Below are positions 6,383 to 12,603 of a DNA stretch of 12,603 nucleotides, one piece after another (within the stretch, counting starts at the first letter, position 1; each line of letters begins with the position of its first letter). The stretch comes from Scybalousia_A sp964626385 (GTDB lineage Bacteria > Bacteroidota > Bacteroidia > Bacteroidales > P3), in NCBI GenBank assembly GCA_964626385.1, contig CAZVEO010000074.1:1-12603 (forward strand), read 5' to 3'. The notes under the pieces were generated by a model. It had not been told where the DNA came from. It did no database searches and saw only the letters and a list, made by a program, of their open reading frames with translations. A program made the translations under genes and the position numbers.

Positions 6383-7207
6383 TTATTTCATATTATTAAT
6401 TGTTACTATAATTGCTATTATGGAAGTTATTAGAGAAAGAGAAGATGTTATGGTAGTCAAAGGAGGATTTATAGTAGTCAAAGTTTTTGTGTTTTTGTTT
6501 GGCTCTACATATACTATATCACCGGGACGCAAATAATAGTTTTTGTTTTGCAAAACAGAAGCCTTTCTTATATCTAAGGTATAAACAATATCTTCATCAG
6601 AAGTTTTTCTTATAATTCTTACTTTTTGTCTATTGCCATAATAGGTTAAATCTCCAGCCGTCAATAAAGCATCAAAAATATTTACCACAGGTTGATAAAA
6701 AGTATATACACCCGGTCTATTAACCTCTCCGGCAACTTTAATTCTAAACGTTACCATACGACACATAACCACAATACCTTCAGAGTATTCCTCCGCTTTT
6801 TGTTTTATGGTTTGTTGTGCCTCCTCTAAGGTCATACCCTCTACAAATACTTTTCCTATTGTTGGCAAATCTATAAAACCGTTTTGGTCAACCTCGTATG
6901 AATTAAGGTAAAGGCTTTGGTCTCCGTATGTAGAGTAGTTAGTAGTTTGGGTTGTTGATTGAAAAAGCAGTAAAGCCTTCTCATCCACCGACGAATAAAT
7001 CTGAATATACAACATATCTTGAGGTTGTATTTTATACTCAGGCGAAGCGTTGGTATAGCCCTCAGTATATTTGTATATCATAGTATCTGGCTGATTTTCT
7101 GATTTTAGTTCATCGTTTTGGAAGTAAATCAAGTTCTTTTGAGACGTACAAGACGCAAGCATAACAATAATGCTCAGCACTACGAGTATGTTACAAACTT
7201 TTTTCAT
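6383..7207 (-). CDS. wza: Polysaccharide export outer-membrane lipoprotein (Wza-like)
   Basis: A 274-residue lipoprotein of the polysaccharide biosynthesis/export family that forms the outer-membrane exit channel for capsule or exopolysaccharide. The signal peptide ends in a lipobox LASC with the acylated cysteine at 20. The poly-export domain spans about 55-155 (EYKIQPQDMLYIQI at 57-70; VDQNGFIDLPTIGKV at 106-120), followed by an SLBB segment (RIKVAGEVNRPGVYTF at 155-170, then LLTAGDL and LRPGDIVYVEP). A hydrophobic C-terminal segment (about 253-270) is the likely outer-membrane-spanning helix; it is shorter than E. coli Wza, as usual for Bacteroidetes members. It is first in the operon with wzc, 6 bases apart. 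No glycosyltransferase, flippase or polymerase gene lies in the window, so the pair must serve polysaccharide genes located elsewhere. The symbol denotes family resemblance. Confidence 0.93.
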   Translation of the reverse strand: MKKVCNILVVLSIIVMLASCTSQKNLIYFQNDELKSENQPDTMIYKYTEGYTNASPEYKIQPQDMLYIQIYSSVDEKALLLFQSTTQTTNYSTYGDQSLYLNSYEVDQNGFIDLPTIGKVFVEGMTLEEAQQTIKQKAEEYSEGIVVMCRMVTFRIKVAGEVNRPGVYTFYQPVVNIFDALLTAGDLTYYGNRQKVRIIRKTSDEDIVYTLDIRKASVLQNKNYYLRPGDIVYVEPNKNTKTLTTINPPLTTITSSLSLITSIIAIIVTINNMK

Positions 7208-7251
7208 ATTATTATATATTTTATTCGTTTATCTACCCTACTTTGAATTTG

Positions 7252-7259
7252 CAAAGTTA
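7252..7259 (-). promoter_or_regulatory. -7 box of the wza-wzc operon
   Basis: TAACTTTG on the minus strand matches TAnnTTTG, 44 bases upstream of the wza ATG, in the gap after miaB. A matching TTTG at the right distance is not seen (nearest is TTTA at 7282-7285, spacer 22). It suggests the export operon starts here rather than by read-through from miaB. Confidence 0.5.
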
Positions 7260-7297
7260 TTATATTTTTCTGTTTTTTCTATAAATTTATTATTTTT

Positions 7298-8605
7298 TTA
7301 CTCACAAATACTGCCTATGAGAGTAGCTGAGGTGCAGGAATTTATTTTTACATTTACATATTCTCCCTTATTATGTGAGTTTTTGTCAAAGACAACAACC
7401 TTATTTTGCGAGGTACGACCAAAATATTTGTTCTCATCCCTTTTACTTGGTCCCTCTATTAAGACTTCAAAAACTTTGCCTACATCTTTTTTGTTGTTTT
7501 GCAAAGACAATTCTCTTTGTAAAGCAATAATCTCATTTAGTCGTCTTACTTTTTCTTGCTCGGGTACATCGTCCTCATATTTCTTTGCAGCAAGAGTACC
7601 CGGACGCTCAGAATATTTAAACATATAAGCAGAATCATACCCAACCCAAGACATTATATCAAGAGTGGCTTGATGATCTTCTATGGTTTCTGTGCAGAAG
7701 CCTGCAATAATATCTGTACTCAAAGAACAATTTGGTATCTTGTTGCGAATCATAGTTATTTTTTGTCTATAATCTTCTATGGAATACTTTCTATTCATTA
7801 TTTTAAGCATTCTATCGCTACCCGATTGTACTGGAAGATGTATATATTTGCATATATTGTCATACTTAGCAATATTGTCCACAAGTTCTTCAGAAATATC
7901 TTTTGGATGAGAGGTTGCAAAACGTACTCTAAGTTTTGGGTCTATTTGTGCAACCATAGTTATAAGTTGAGCAAAATTAATTTGTTCGTTTTCTGTTTTA
8001 TACAAATAAGAGTTAACATTTTGCCCCAAAAGAGTAATATCTCTATAACCCAAATCAAACAAATGTTTTGCTTGTTCTACCACACTTTGAGCCGAGCGAC
8101 TTCTTTCTCTTCCTCTCGTATAAGGCACCACACAATAAGAGCAAAAATTCTCACATCCTCTCATTATAGAAATAAAAGCAGAAATACCATCTGTATTGAT
8201 TTCTATAGGTATAATATCTTCGTAGGTTTCTTCTTTAGAAAGTAACACATCTACAGCAAAAGATTGTGATATAAGTTGAGCTATTTTTCTATAAGAGTCT
8301 GGTCCTGCAACAATATCTACTTTATCCTTTTCTACAAGAGATTCTTTTAATCTCTCTGCCATGCAACCTAAGATACCTATTTTTAGATGAGGGGTTTTCT
8401 TTTTCAGTGCTTGCAAATCATGTACCCTATTGTGTATTCTTTTCTCTGCATTGTCTCTTACAGCACAAGTGTTTATAAGTATAACATCTGCTTGCTTATC
8501 GCTTTTTACAATAGAATATCCATTTTCTGTCAATATCTTTGATACTATACCGCTATCGGCTTGATTCATCTGACACCCATAAGTCTCTATATATACATTC
8601 TTCAT
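7298..8605 (-). CDS. miaB: tRNA-2-methylthio-N6-dimethylallyladenosine synthase MiaB
   Basis: A full-length 435-residue radical SAM methylthiotransferase that converts i6A37 to ms2i6A37 in tRNAs reading codons that begin with U. The N-terminal domain holds the three ligands of the second iron-sulfur cluster: C11 (YGCQMNQADS), C47 (NTCAVRDNAEKR) and C81 (GCMAERLKE). The radical SAM cluster is C151-x3-C155-x2-C158 in GCENFCSYCVVPYTRGRERSRS. The C-terminal TRAM domain lies at about 370-435. CQMNQADS and the PYTRGRE segment are characteristic of MiaB rather than MtaB or RimO. It has its own -7 box upstream and precedes the wza promoter. Cytosolic and complete. The tRNA-Ser in this window has AA at positions 37-38 after GGA and reads UCN codons, so it belongs to the codon group of possible substrates. 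Confidence 0.97.
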   Translation of the reverse strand: MKNVYIETYGCQMNQADSGIVSKILTENGYSIVKSDKQADVILINTCAVRDNAEKRIHNRVHDLQALKKKTPHLKIGILGCMAERLKESLVEKDKVDIVAGPDSYRKIAQLISQSFAVDVLLSKEETYEDIIPIEINTDGISAFISIMRGCENFCSYCVVPYTRGRERSRSAQSVVEQAKHLFDLGYRDITLLGQNVNSYLYKTENEQINFAQLITMVAQIDPKLRVRFATSHPKDISEELVDNIAKYDNICKYIHLPVQSGSDRMLKIMNRKYSIEDYRQKITMIRNKIPNCSLSTDIIAGFCTETIEDHQATLDIMSWVGYDSAYMFKYSERPGTLAAKKYEDDVPEQEKVRRLNEIIALQRELSLQNNKKDVGKVFEVLIEGPSKRDENKYFGRTSQNKVVVFDKNSHNKGEYVNVKINSCTSATLIGSICE

Positions 8606-8625
8606 CTGCCTACAAAAGTTTAATG

Positions 8626-8633
8626 CAAAGATA
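8626..8633 (-). promoter_or_regulatory. -7 box of miaB
   Basis: TATCTTTG on the minus strand is a full match to TAnnTTTG and lies 20 bases upstream of the miaB ATG. No clear TTTG is seen 19-21 bases further up. It supports a separate miaB transcript with a very short leader. Confidence 0.5.
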
Positions 8634-8664
8634 AATATTTTCTATAAAAATAGCCACATAATCT

Positions 8665-10500
8665 TTATTGTATTTCATAAAATATATTGTTATCCTCTGT
8701 CTTTTTTAATACAAATCTGTCTTTTCTTATGCCTTTATTTATAAGATGTTTTTCCAAAACTTTAAGTATTTTTTCATTTGCAGATATATTAACTCTTATA
8801 TGTGCATTGGTGGAAAGAAAATTCATAAAAGGCATAATAACTGCAAGATAACACTCCTGAGTAAAATCTGTATTTGACTTATTGGGTTCAATGTTTTTCA
8901 ATATCATATTTTGTCCACTTTCTATCGGCTTAACATGTATTGTCAAGCTATCCTCGCTATCATTATTGATTTTGGTAGTGTAAAACATATATCCCAACTT
9001 GTTAAAAGATAGATAGTAATAAGAGTTTTCTTGTAATACTAATACAAAAGAAGGTTGTTGAGGAGTAATGTTTATGTTATGAATCTTGTTTACAGAAAGA
9101 TTAAATAAATCTAACATTATATTACTTTCAACATCAAAAACAACATTTCCTTTTTTTAATACACAACTTTGACTTTGAGCATATTGAGGTAAAGAAAACG
9201 TTTTTATAGAAAGGTATTTCTCTTTTTCTCCTCTATGAGTCGTATAGGCTGTTTTGCCATCTATCATTACTCCTATATTTCCTTCATTATTTTCGGTATT
9301 AATAGGATACCCCATGTTTGTAACTTTTGTTTCCTTAAACAAAGGTTTGTAAAAGATATCCGAACCTCCTATGGTTTTGTGTCCATTGGAAAGAAAATAC
9401 AACACACTATCATCAAAAGACAAAAAAGGAAAACTCTCATCAAAAGGAGTATTTACCTCACTTCCCAAATTGATGGGTTCATTCCACTCTGTTTCGTTCT
9501 TTCTATTGGACAAATAAATATCATAACCACCTTTACCTCCTTTTCTATTTGAAACAAAAAACAAAGTATTTCCGTCCCAAGTAATAAAAGGTTGCCTTTC
9601 ATCTGCTTCTTGAGTATTAATATTTAGGGGCTTGGGGTCGGAAAAATAATCACCATAACGCAAGCAATAATACAAATTCCAGTTTTGTTTGTCTCTGCGA
9701 GCAAAAACAAGTAAATTATTATCAGCTGTCAAAGAAACTCTCTCCTCCATTTTTGTATCATTAAAGGGCAATGGCAAAACCAACCCTCTATCATAATAAT
9801 CATTAGTGTCTAAAATTGCCCTACCCATTTTAATTTCTTTTCTCAAAGAAGTAGAAGCAAGAAAACTATCCCTCACAGTATCCATAATAGTCTCCTCTCT
9901 AAGAAAGTATATCTCTTTTTCATCGGCAGTAATAAAAGGTTGATAATAATTACAATTCTCCGCCAAATAATCTATTTTTTTGGGGAAAAATGGTATGGGA
10001 TTATTAGTAGTTTTGTTTAAAAAATCACCCCAATTCAAATAATTTATGGCAGAACTACGCAAAGAATCATACAATTCATTATCTTCCGATAAGGTCATAA
10101 ATTTTTGAAAATTACTTTGTGCCAAAGTGTAATTTTCATCAGAATAATTTATTATACCCATATAATACCAGAGCAAAGGATGGGAATACTCTTCACATTC
10201 ACTCACACATAAAGGGAAATACTTTCTAATCATGGAGGAGTTATCTGTATTTACTCCTATCATTCCCATAACAAAATAAACAGAAGCAAAAGCTTCATCT
10301 TGTTTTATCATAGAAGTAAGTATGAGGGAGGCTTTTTGAAATTTACGGTCTTGAAAAAAGGAATAGGCTTTTTGAAATTGTTTTTTCTGCCCTTTGTTTA
10401 CCTGTTCAATACAAGGGTCATAATCAAAAATGTTTACCTTTTGTGCATAAAGAAAGGAAAAAACAAAAAATAGCACAAAAAGTAAACAAATCTTTTTCAT
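8665..10500 (-). CDS. Secreted TPR/PD40 beta-propeller protein with degenerate OmpA-like C-terminus
   Basis: A 611-residue exported protein. The signal peptide (MKKICLLFVLFFVFSFLYAQ, 1-20) has no lipobox. TPR-like helices follow (about 40-165), then a PD40/WD40-like propeller (about 185-435) with repeats such as ADEKEIYFLR, WDGNTLFFVSNRKGGKGGYDIYLSNR and FDDSVLYFLSNGHKTIGGSDIFY. A beta-rich domain comes next (about 445-525), then an OmpA-like end (about 533-611). This order is that of PorE-type proteins of the type IX secretion system and related envelope proteins of Bacteroidetes. In the last domain, HIRVNIS leads almost directly to ILKVLEKHLINKGIRKDRF: the segment carrying the peptidoglycan-contacting Asp and Arg is missing. 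It may therefore be a scaffold that no longer binds cell wall. It lies 59 bases beyond the SRPBCC gene, with no clear promoter of its own. Confidence 0.8.
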   Translation of the reverse strand: MKKICLLFVLFFVFSFLYAQKVNIFDYDPCIEQVNKGQKKQFQKAYSFFQDRKFQKASLILTSMIKQDEAFASVYFVMGMIGVNTDNSSMIRKYFPLCVSECEEYSHPLLWYYMGIINYSDENYTLAQSNFQKFMTLSEDNELYDSLRSSAINYLNWGDFLNKTTNNPIPFFPKKIDYLAENCNYYQPFITADEKEIYFLREETIMDTVRDSFLASTSLRKEIKMGRAILDTNDYYDRGLVLPLPFNDTKMEERVSLTADNNLLVFARRDKQNWNLYYCLRYGDYFSDPKPLNINTQEADERQPFITWDGNTLFFVSNRKGGKGGYDIYLSNRKNETEWNEPINLGSEVNTPFDESFPFLSFDDSVLYFLSNGHKTIGGSDIFYKPLFKETKVTNMGYPINTENNEGNIGVMIDGKTAYTTHRGEKEKYLSIKTFSLPQYAQSQSCVLKKGNVVFDVESNIMLDLFNLSVNKIHNINITPQQPSFVLVLQENSYYYLSFNKLGYMFYTTKINNDSEDSLTIHVKPIESGQNMILKNIEPNKSNTDFTQECYLAVIMPFMNFLSTNAHIRVNISANEKILKVLEKHLINKGIRKDRFVLKKTEDNNIFYEIQ

Positions 10501-10559
10501 AAAACTATTAAAGTATTCTAACGGGCATTTTTTTTATAAACCCTCTATTTGGATGTGTT

Positions 10560-10991
10560 TTATTGACCATCCACCGCTTTTTTTATCCCATCCATAAGAG
10601 TATCTAACCCTTTTTCTATTTGTTTTTTAAACATCATAAGAATCATAGCATTACCCTCCACATTGCATTTGCCTTGAAGAGTGCAAGAGGTATCATTTAC
10701 TTTATTGAAAACAAAATTCATTGCAAACGAAAAGCCACCCATAATTTCCTTTTGATTCATTATGGTAATGTATTCAAAAGGCTTGCGGTCGGTTATTTTC
10801 AATTCTACCTCTATATTTGCCATTCCGTTAGCATCTGCCTCAAAGGAAAGAGTATCGTATGAGCATTGAAAATTTTTTATCTTATCATTAGCCTCAGGCA
10901 AGGCTCTAAGATTAGAAAAATCACTCAAGGCATAAAAGACAGCCTCCACAGGTTTATTTAATTCTATGATTTTTGTATCTATCTTTTTCAT
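10560..10991 (-). CDS. SRPBCC/START-fold protein of unknown ligand
   Basis: A 143-residue protein with the layout of the SRPBCC (START-like, polyketide cyclase/Bet v 1) fold. It has an opening strand and helix (IIELNKPVEAVFYALSDFSNL, about 8-28), a run of alternating strands (about 44-110, including FEYITIMNQ and FSFAMNFVF), and a closing long helix (about 116-140, MMFKKQIEKGLDTLMDGIKKAV). Proteins of this fold bind hydrophobic or small ligands in a cavity; nothing here identifies the ligand. There is no signal peptide. It starts 16 bases after the pyrE stop, so it is almost certainly co-transcribed with pyrE. I recall the pyrE-SRPBCC pairing, with a neighbouring Nudix gene, from Bacteroidales genomes; a role linked to pyrimidine metabolism is only a guess from context. 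Confidence 0.8.
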   Translation of the reverse strand: MKKIDTKIIELNKPVEAVFYALSDFSNLRALPEANDKIKNFQCSYDTLSFEADANGMANIEVELKITDRKPFEYITIMNQKEIMGGFSFAMNFVFNKVNDTSCTLQGKCNVEGNAMILMMFKKQIEKGLDTLMDGIKKAVDGQ

Positions 10992-11007
10992 TTTCTTATA
11001 AAAAGCA

Positions 11008-11652
11008 TTACATTCTCTCTTCGCTCCATTTCTCCGGATTTTCTCGCCACTTATTTAGAGTTTCTATATTTTCGGGAGAAATATATTTTTCCTCTATTGC
11101 TGTTTCTAATAAAATGGAATAATTAGTTATAGTTTGCAAAGGAACTTTCTTTTCTTCAAAATTCTTTTTTGCAATTTCCAATTCGTATGTGAAAATGGCT
11201 GCCATTCCTTTTACATCACAGCCCGCCTCTCTAAGAGCATCCACAGCCAACAAACTGCTTTTACCAGTTGAAACCAAATCCTCTATAACAAAAACTGTTT
11301 GCCCGCTTTTAACCGCACCTTCTATTTGATTATTCAAACCATGTTGTTTTGCCTCTGGACGCACATATGCAAAAGGCTTGCCCAAGTCCTGAGCCACCAA
11401 AACACCCTGTGCAATACCTCCTGTGGCAACTCCTACAATAACATCTACACTTGAAAACATTTCATTAACTATAGATACGAATTGCTGCCTCAAATACGTT
11501 CTTATTGGAGGATAAGACAAAGTCAAACGATTGTCGCAATATATAGGAGATTTTCTACCCGATGCCCAAGTAAAAGGTTTTTCAGGTGAAAGTTTTATTG
11601 CCTTTATATTCAAAAGACAACGTGCGGCTTCTATAGCATTTTCCTTATTCAT
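11008..11652 (-). CDS. pyrE: Orotate phosphoribosyltransferase
   Basis: A 214-residue type I phosphoribosyltransferase that joins orotate to PRPP, giving orotidine 5'-phosphate in de novo pyrimidine synthesis. Characteristic segments are FTWASGRKSPIYCDNR (27-42), which contacts orotate and PRPP; YVRPEAKQHGLNNQIEG (96-112), the flexible catalytic loop with its lysine and histidine; and the PRPP-binding signature VFVIEDLVSTGKSS (120-133) with the adjacent acidic pair. The length is normal. It is the first gene of a minus-strand operon with the SRPBCC gene, and its -7 box lies inside the first codons of the divergent Nudix gene. A symbol of pyrE is safe from the motifs alone. Confidence 0.96.
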   Translation of the reverse strand: MNKENAIEAARCLLNIKAIKLSPEKPFTWASGRKSPIYCDNRLTLSYPPIRTYLRQQFVSIVNEMFSSVDVIVGVATGGIAQGVLVAQDLGKPFAYVRPEAKQHGLNNQIEGAVKSGQTVFVIEDLVSTGKSSLLAVDALREAGCDVKGMAAIFTYELEIAKKNFEEKKVPLQTITNYSILLETAIEEKYISPENIETLNKWRENPEKWSEERM

Positions 11653-11678
11653 AATAGATATATAAAAGTTTAAACAGT

Positions 11679-12302
11679 ATGCAAAGGTACATCATTTTTA
11701 ATAAAGAGAGTAAAATTTTAATAACAAAAACATTGCCAACAATAAAAACAAACGAATTTCAAAATATCATAACTTGTGATAATGAAAACTTTAAACAAAT
11801 AGATTTTTCTTTACTTTTCAATGATGAAAATAAAGAAAACACTCTTCTTTTGTGTGAAAAAACAAGTGTTGAAGAGGTTTTTGCTTTCTCTACTCAAAGT
11901 CTTTATCACGTTTTTGCTGCAGGTGGAATAGTAGAAAATGAGAAGGGGGAATTATTATTTATGTGGAGAAATGAATGTTGGGATTTGCCAAAGGGACATT
12001 GTGAGTTAGGCGAAAGTTTTGAAACCACAGCCAAAAGAGAGGTTATGGAGGAGACTGGAATAAAAAACCTTATTATAGAAAGTTTTTTTGATATTACTTA
12101 CCATACCTATTATATGCATGGCAGACAAGAATTAAAACACACCTATTGGTACAAAATGCACTCTTCCTCTTTGGAAGACCTATCTCCTCAAACAGTTGAG
12201 GGTATTAGTAAATTGATATGGATAAAAAAAGAGAAACTGCCTTCAATATTTGAAGACACATACCCAAATATAAAACTACTGATGGAAAAAATAAATTTTT
12301 AG
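11679..12302 (+). CDS. Nudix hydrolase with N-terminal extension
   Basis: A 207-residue Nudix hydrolase, an enzyme class that cleaves nucleoside diphosphates linked to another group. The Nudix box GX5EX7REUXEEXGU is complete: G106, E112, R120-E121, E124-E125, G127. It is preceded by HVFAAGGIVENEKGELLFMWRNECWDLPKG (77-106), the usual start of the catalytic domain. Residues 1-75 form a separate small N-terminal region (YIIFNKESKILIT...). Bacteroidetes Nudix proteins with a similar IYFN-type opening exist, which supports the ATG at 11679 although the pyrE -7 box overlaps it. WDLPKGH and the rest resemble diadenosine-polyphosphate- or nucleotide-type hydrolases, but the substrate cannot be read from the box. 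It is divergent from pyrE across 26 bases and ends 17 bases before the 3' end of the opposite-strand tRNA. Confidence 0.92.
   Translation: MQRYIIFNKESKILITKTLPTIKTNEFQNIITCDNENFKQIDFSLLFNDENKENTLLLCEKTSVEEVFAFSTQSLYHVFAAGGIVENEKGELLFMWRNECWDLPKGHCELGESFETTAKREVMEETGIKNLIIESFFDITYHTYYMHGRQELKHTYWYKMHSSSLEDLSPQTVEGISKLIWIKKEKLPSIFEDTYPNIKLLMEKINF
11682..11689 (-). promoter_or_regulatory. -7 box of pyrE inside the Nudix gene start
   Basis: TACCTTTG on the minus strand, a full match to TAnnTTTG, 29 bases upstream of the pyrE ATG. It coincides with codons 2-4 of the divergent Nudix gene (ATG-CAA-AGG-TAC). No convincing TTTG follows at the usual distance; the nearest is TTTA at 11711-11714, spacer 21. 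The two genes share a gap of only 26 bases, so their promoters must overlap coding DNA of one or both. Confidence 0.5.
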
Positions 12303-12314
12303 ACTTAAAAATCT
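12293..12314. terminator. A/T-rich hairpin between Nudix gene and tRNA
   Basis: AAATTTTTA (12293-12301) pairs with TAAAAATCT (12306-12314) around GACT, with one G-T wobble on one strand. It overlaps the Nudix stop codon and lies just past the tRNA 3' end, followed by TTTT in the rightward direction. It could end both convergent transcripts. It contains almost no G-C pairs, so it is weak and could be chance in DNA of this composition. Confidence 0.3.
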
Positions 12315-12318
12315 TTTG

Positions 12319-12406
12319 CGGAGAGAGGGGGATTCGAACCCCCGAAGCGGTTTTGCCGCTTACCCGCTTTCCAGGCGAGCCTCTTCAGCCACTCGAGCAC
12401 CTCTCC
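12319..12406 (-). tRNA. tRNA-Ser, anticodon GGA
   Basis: An 88-base class II tRNA. The acceptor stem is GGAGAGG paired with TCTCTCC (12400-12406 with 12320-12326; one G-T pair), with discriminator base G as usual for serine. The D-arm region holds the canonical AG and GG bases. The anticodon stem CTCGC/GCGGG encloses loop CTGGAAA, giving anticodon GGA, which reads UCC and UCU. A long variable arm (AAGCGGCAAAACCGCTT) is diagnostic of Ser, with Leu or Tyr excluded by the anticodon. The T arm is GGGGG-TTCGAAT-CCCCC. The CCA end is not encoded in full (GCA follows). It has a clear promoter just upstream. Confidence 0.97.
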
Positions 12407-12416
12407 AAAATTTTTG

Positions 12417-12446
12417 CAAAGATACAATCTTTTTTTATTCTGCAAA
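12417..12446 (-). promoter_or_regulatory. Promoter of tRNA-Ser
   Basis: On the minus strand, TTTG at 12443-12446, an 18-base spacer and TATCTTTG at 12417-12424. The -7 box is a full match to TAnnTTTG. Its end is 10 bases before the first base of the mature tRNA, so the 5' leader would be only a few bases. Confidence 0.6.
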
Positions 12447-12531
12447 AATAGAGCAGTTTATTTTTTTATCTCTTAAGTTTAGCTCAGGCTGAACCTATTC
12501 AAACCTAACAAAACTTACAAAAAAAATAGAG

Positions 12532-12603
12532 AAATCCGTTTACTGATTATCAATAAGTTACAAAAAAAAAGTGTGCACGCGTTTGGTCAGGTCAAAAAAT
12601 CTT
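12532..12603 (-). repeat. Right copy of the inverted end repeat
   Basis: The reverse complement of this stretch matches 109-180 at 69 of 72 bases, running to the last base of the window. It carries the same GTGCAC and TTTG (here on the plus strand, 12571-12574), so any promoter completed beyond the edge would read rightward, out of the window. Inside the boundary, CTCAGGCTG at 12483-12491 is the inverted equivalent of 246-254 on the left, a short further match in otherwise diverged DNA. Positions 12447-12531 hold nothing else I can identify. Confidence 0.85.

Noticed and set aside
7556..8245. 229-codon plus-strand frame opposite miaB
   Set aside because: miaB is unmistakable on the other strand; this frame has a Cys/His/Ile-rich composition typical of an antisense shadow.
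12319..12406. tRNA-Ser as the attachment site of an integrated element
   Set aside because: No integrase gene and no second copy of the tRNA 3' end were seen in the window.

Overview
The window looks like chromosomal DNA from an AT-rich member of the Bacteroidota, most likely Bacteroidales. This rests on several observations. Starts lack Shine-Dalgarno sequences. The promoter boxes fit the Bacteroidetes sigma-factor pattern (TTTG, about 19-20 bases, TAnnTTTG). The Wza/Wzc pair has a Bacteroidetes-style Tyr/Gly-rich kinase tail. There is a secreted TPR/PD40/OmpA-like protein of a type common in this phylum, and a divergent Nudix / pyrE-SRPBCC cluster of a kind I recall from Bacteroidales. Species cannot be named from the sequence.

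Layout. Positions 1-462 hold no convincing gene. They contain a hairpin, a strong leftward (outward) promoter bracketed by short inverted repeats, a 69-72 bp repeat, and degenerate direct repeats. A rightward promoter then precedes a SAM-dependent methyltransferase of the leucine carboxyl methyltransferase/TcmP type (463-1281). From 1371 to 11652 every gene is on the minus strand: rarA; an Elp3-like radical SAM protein of unknown substrate; wzc and wza (capsule/exopolysaccharide export kinase and outer-membrane export lipoprotein); miaB (tRNA methylthiotransferase); a secreted TPR/PD40 protein with a degenerate OmpA-like end; a START/SRPBCC-fold protein; and pyrE. A Nudix hydrolase is divergent from pyrE, followed by tRNA-Ser(GGA) on the minus strand. 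The last 72 bases repeat, in inverted orientation, positions 109-180.

How the parts relate. Most genes are housekeeping: replication-fork maintenance (rarA), tRNA modification (miaB), pyrimidine synthesis (pyrE) and a tRNA. wza-wzc is a two-gene export operon with no glycosyltransferases beside it, so it must serve polysaccharide genes elsewhere. The methyltransferase is the most accessory-looking gene, because related degenerate repeats lie on both sides of it in inverted orientation.

Most notable: (1) the two ends carry a near-identical outward-facing repeat that includes a promoter -33 element; (2) on the left, that promoter is bracketed by 20-bp inverted repeats, as in an invertible promoter or paired operators; (3) a run of ten G at the very end of wzc, where slippage would swap the last residues of the kinase tail; (4) the OmpA-like end of the 611-residue envelope protein has lost the segment that normally binds peptidoglycan. 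I see no complete defence system, CRISPR array or transposase gene.
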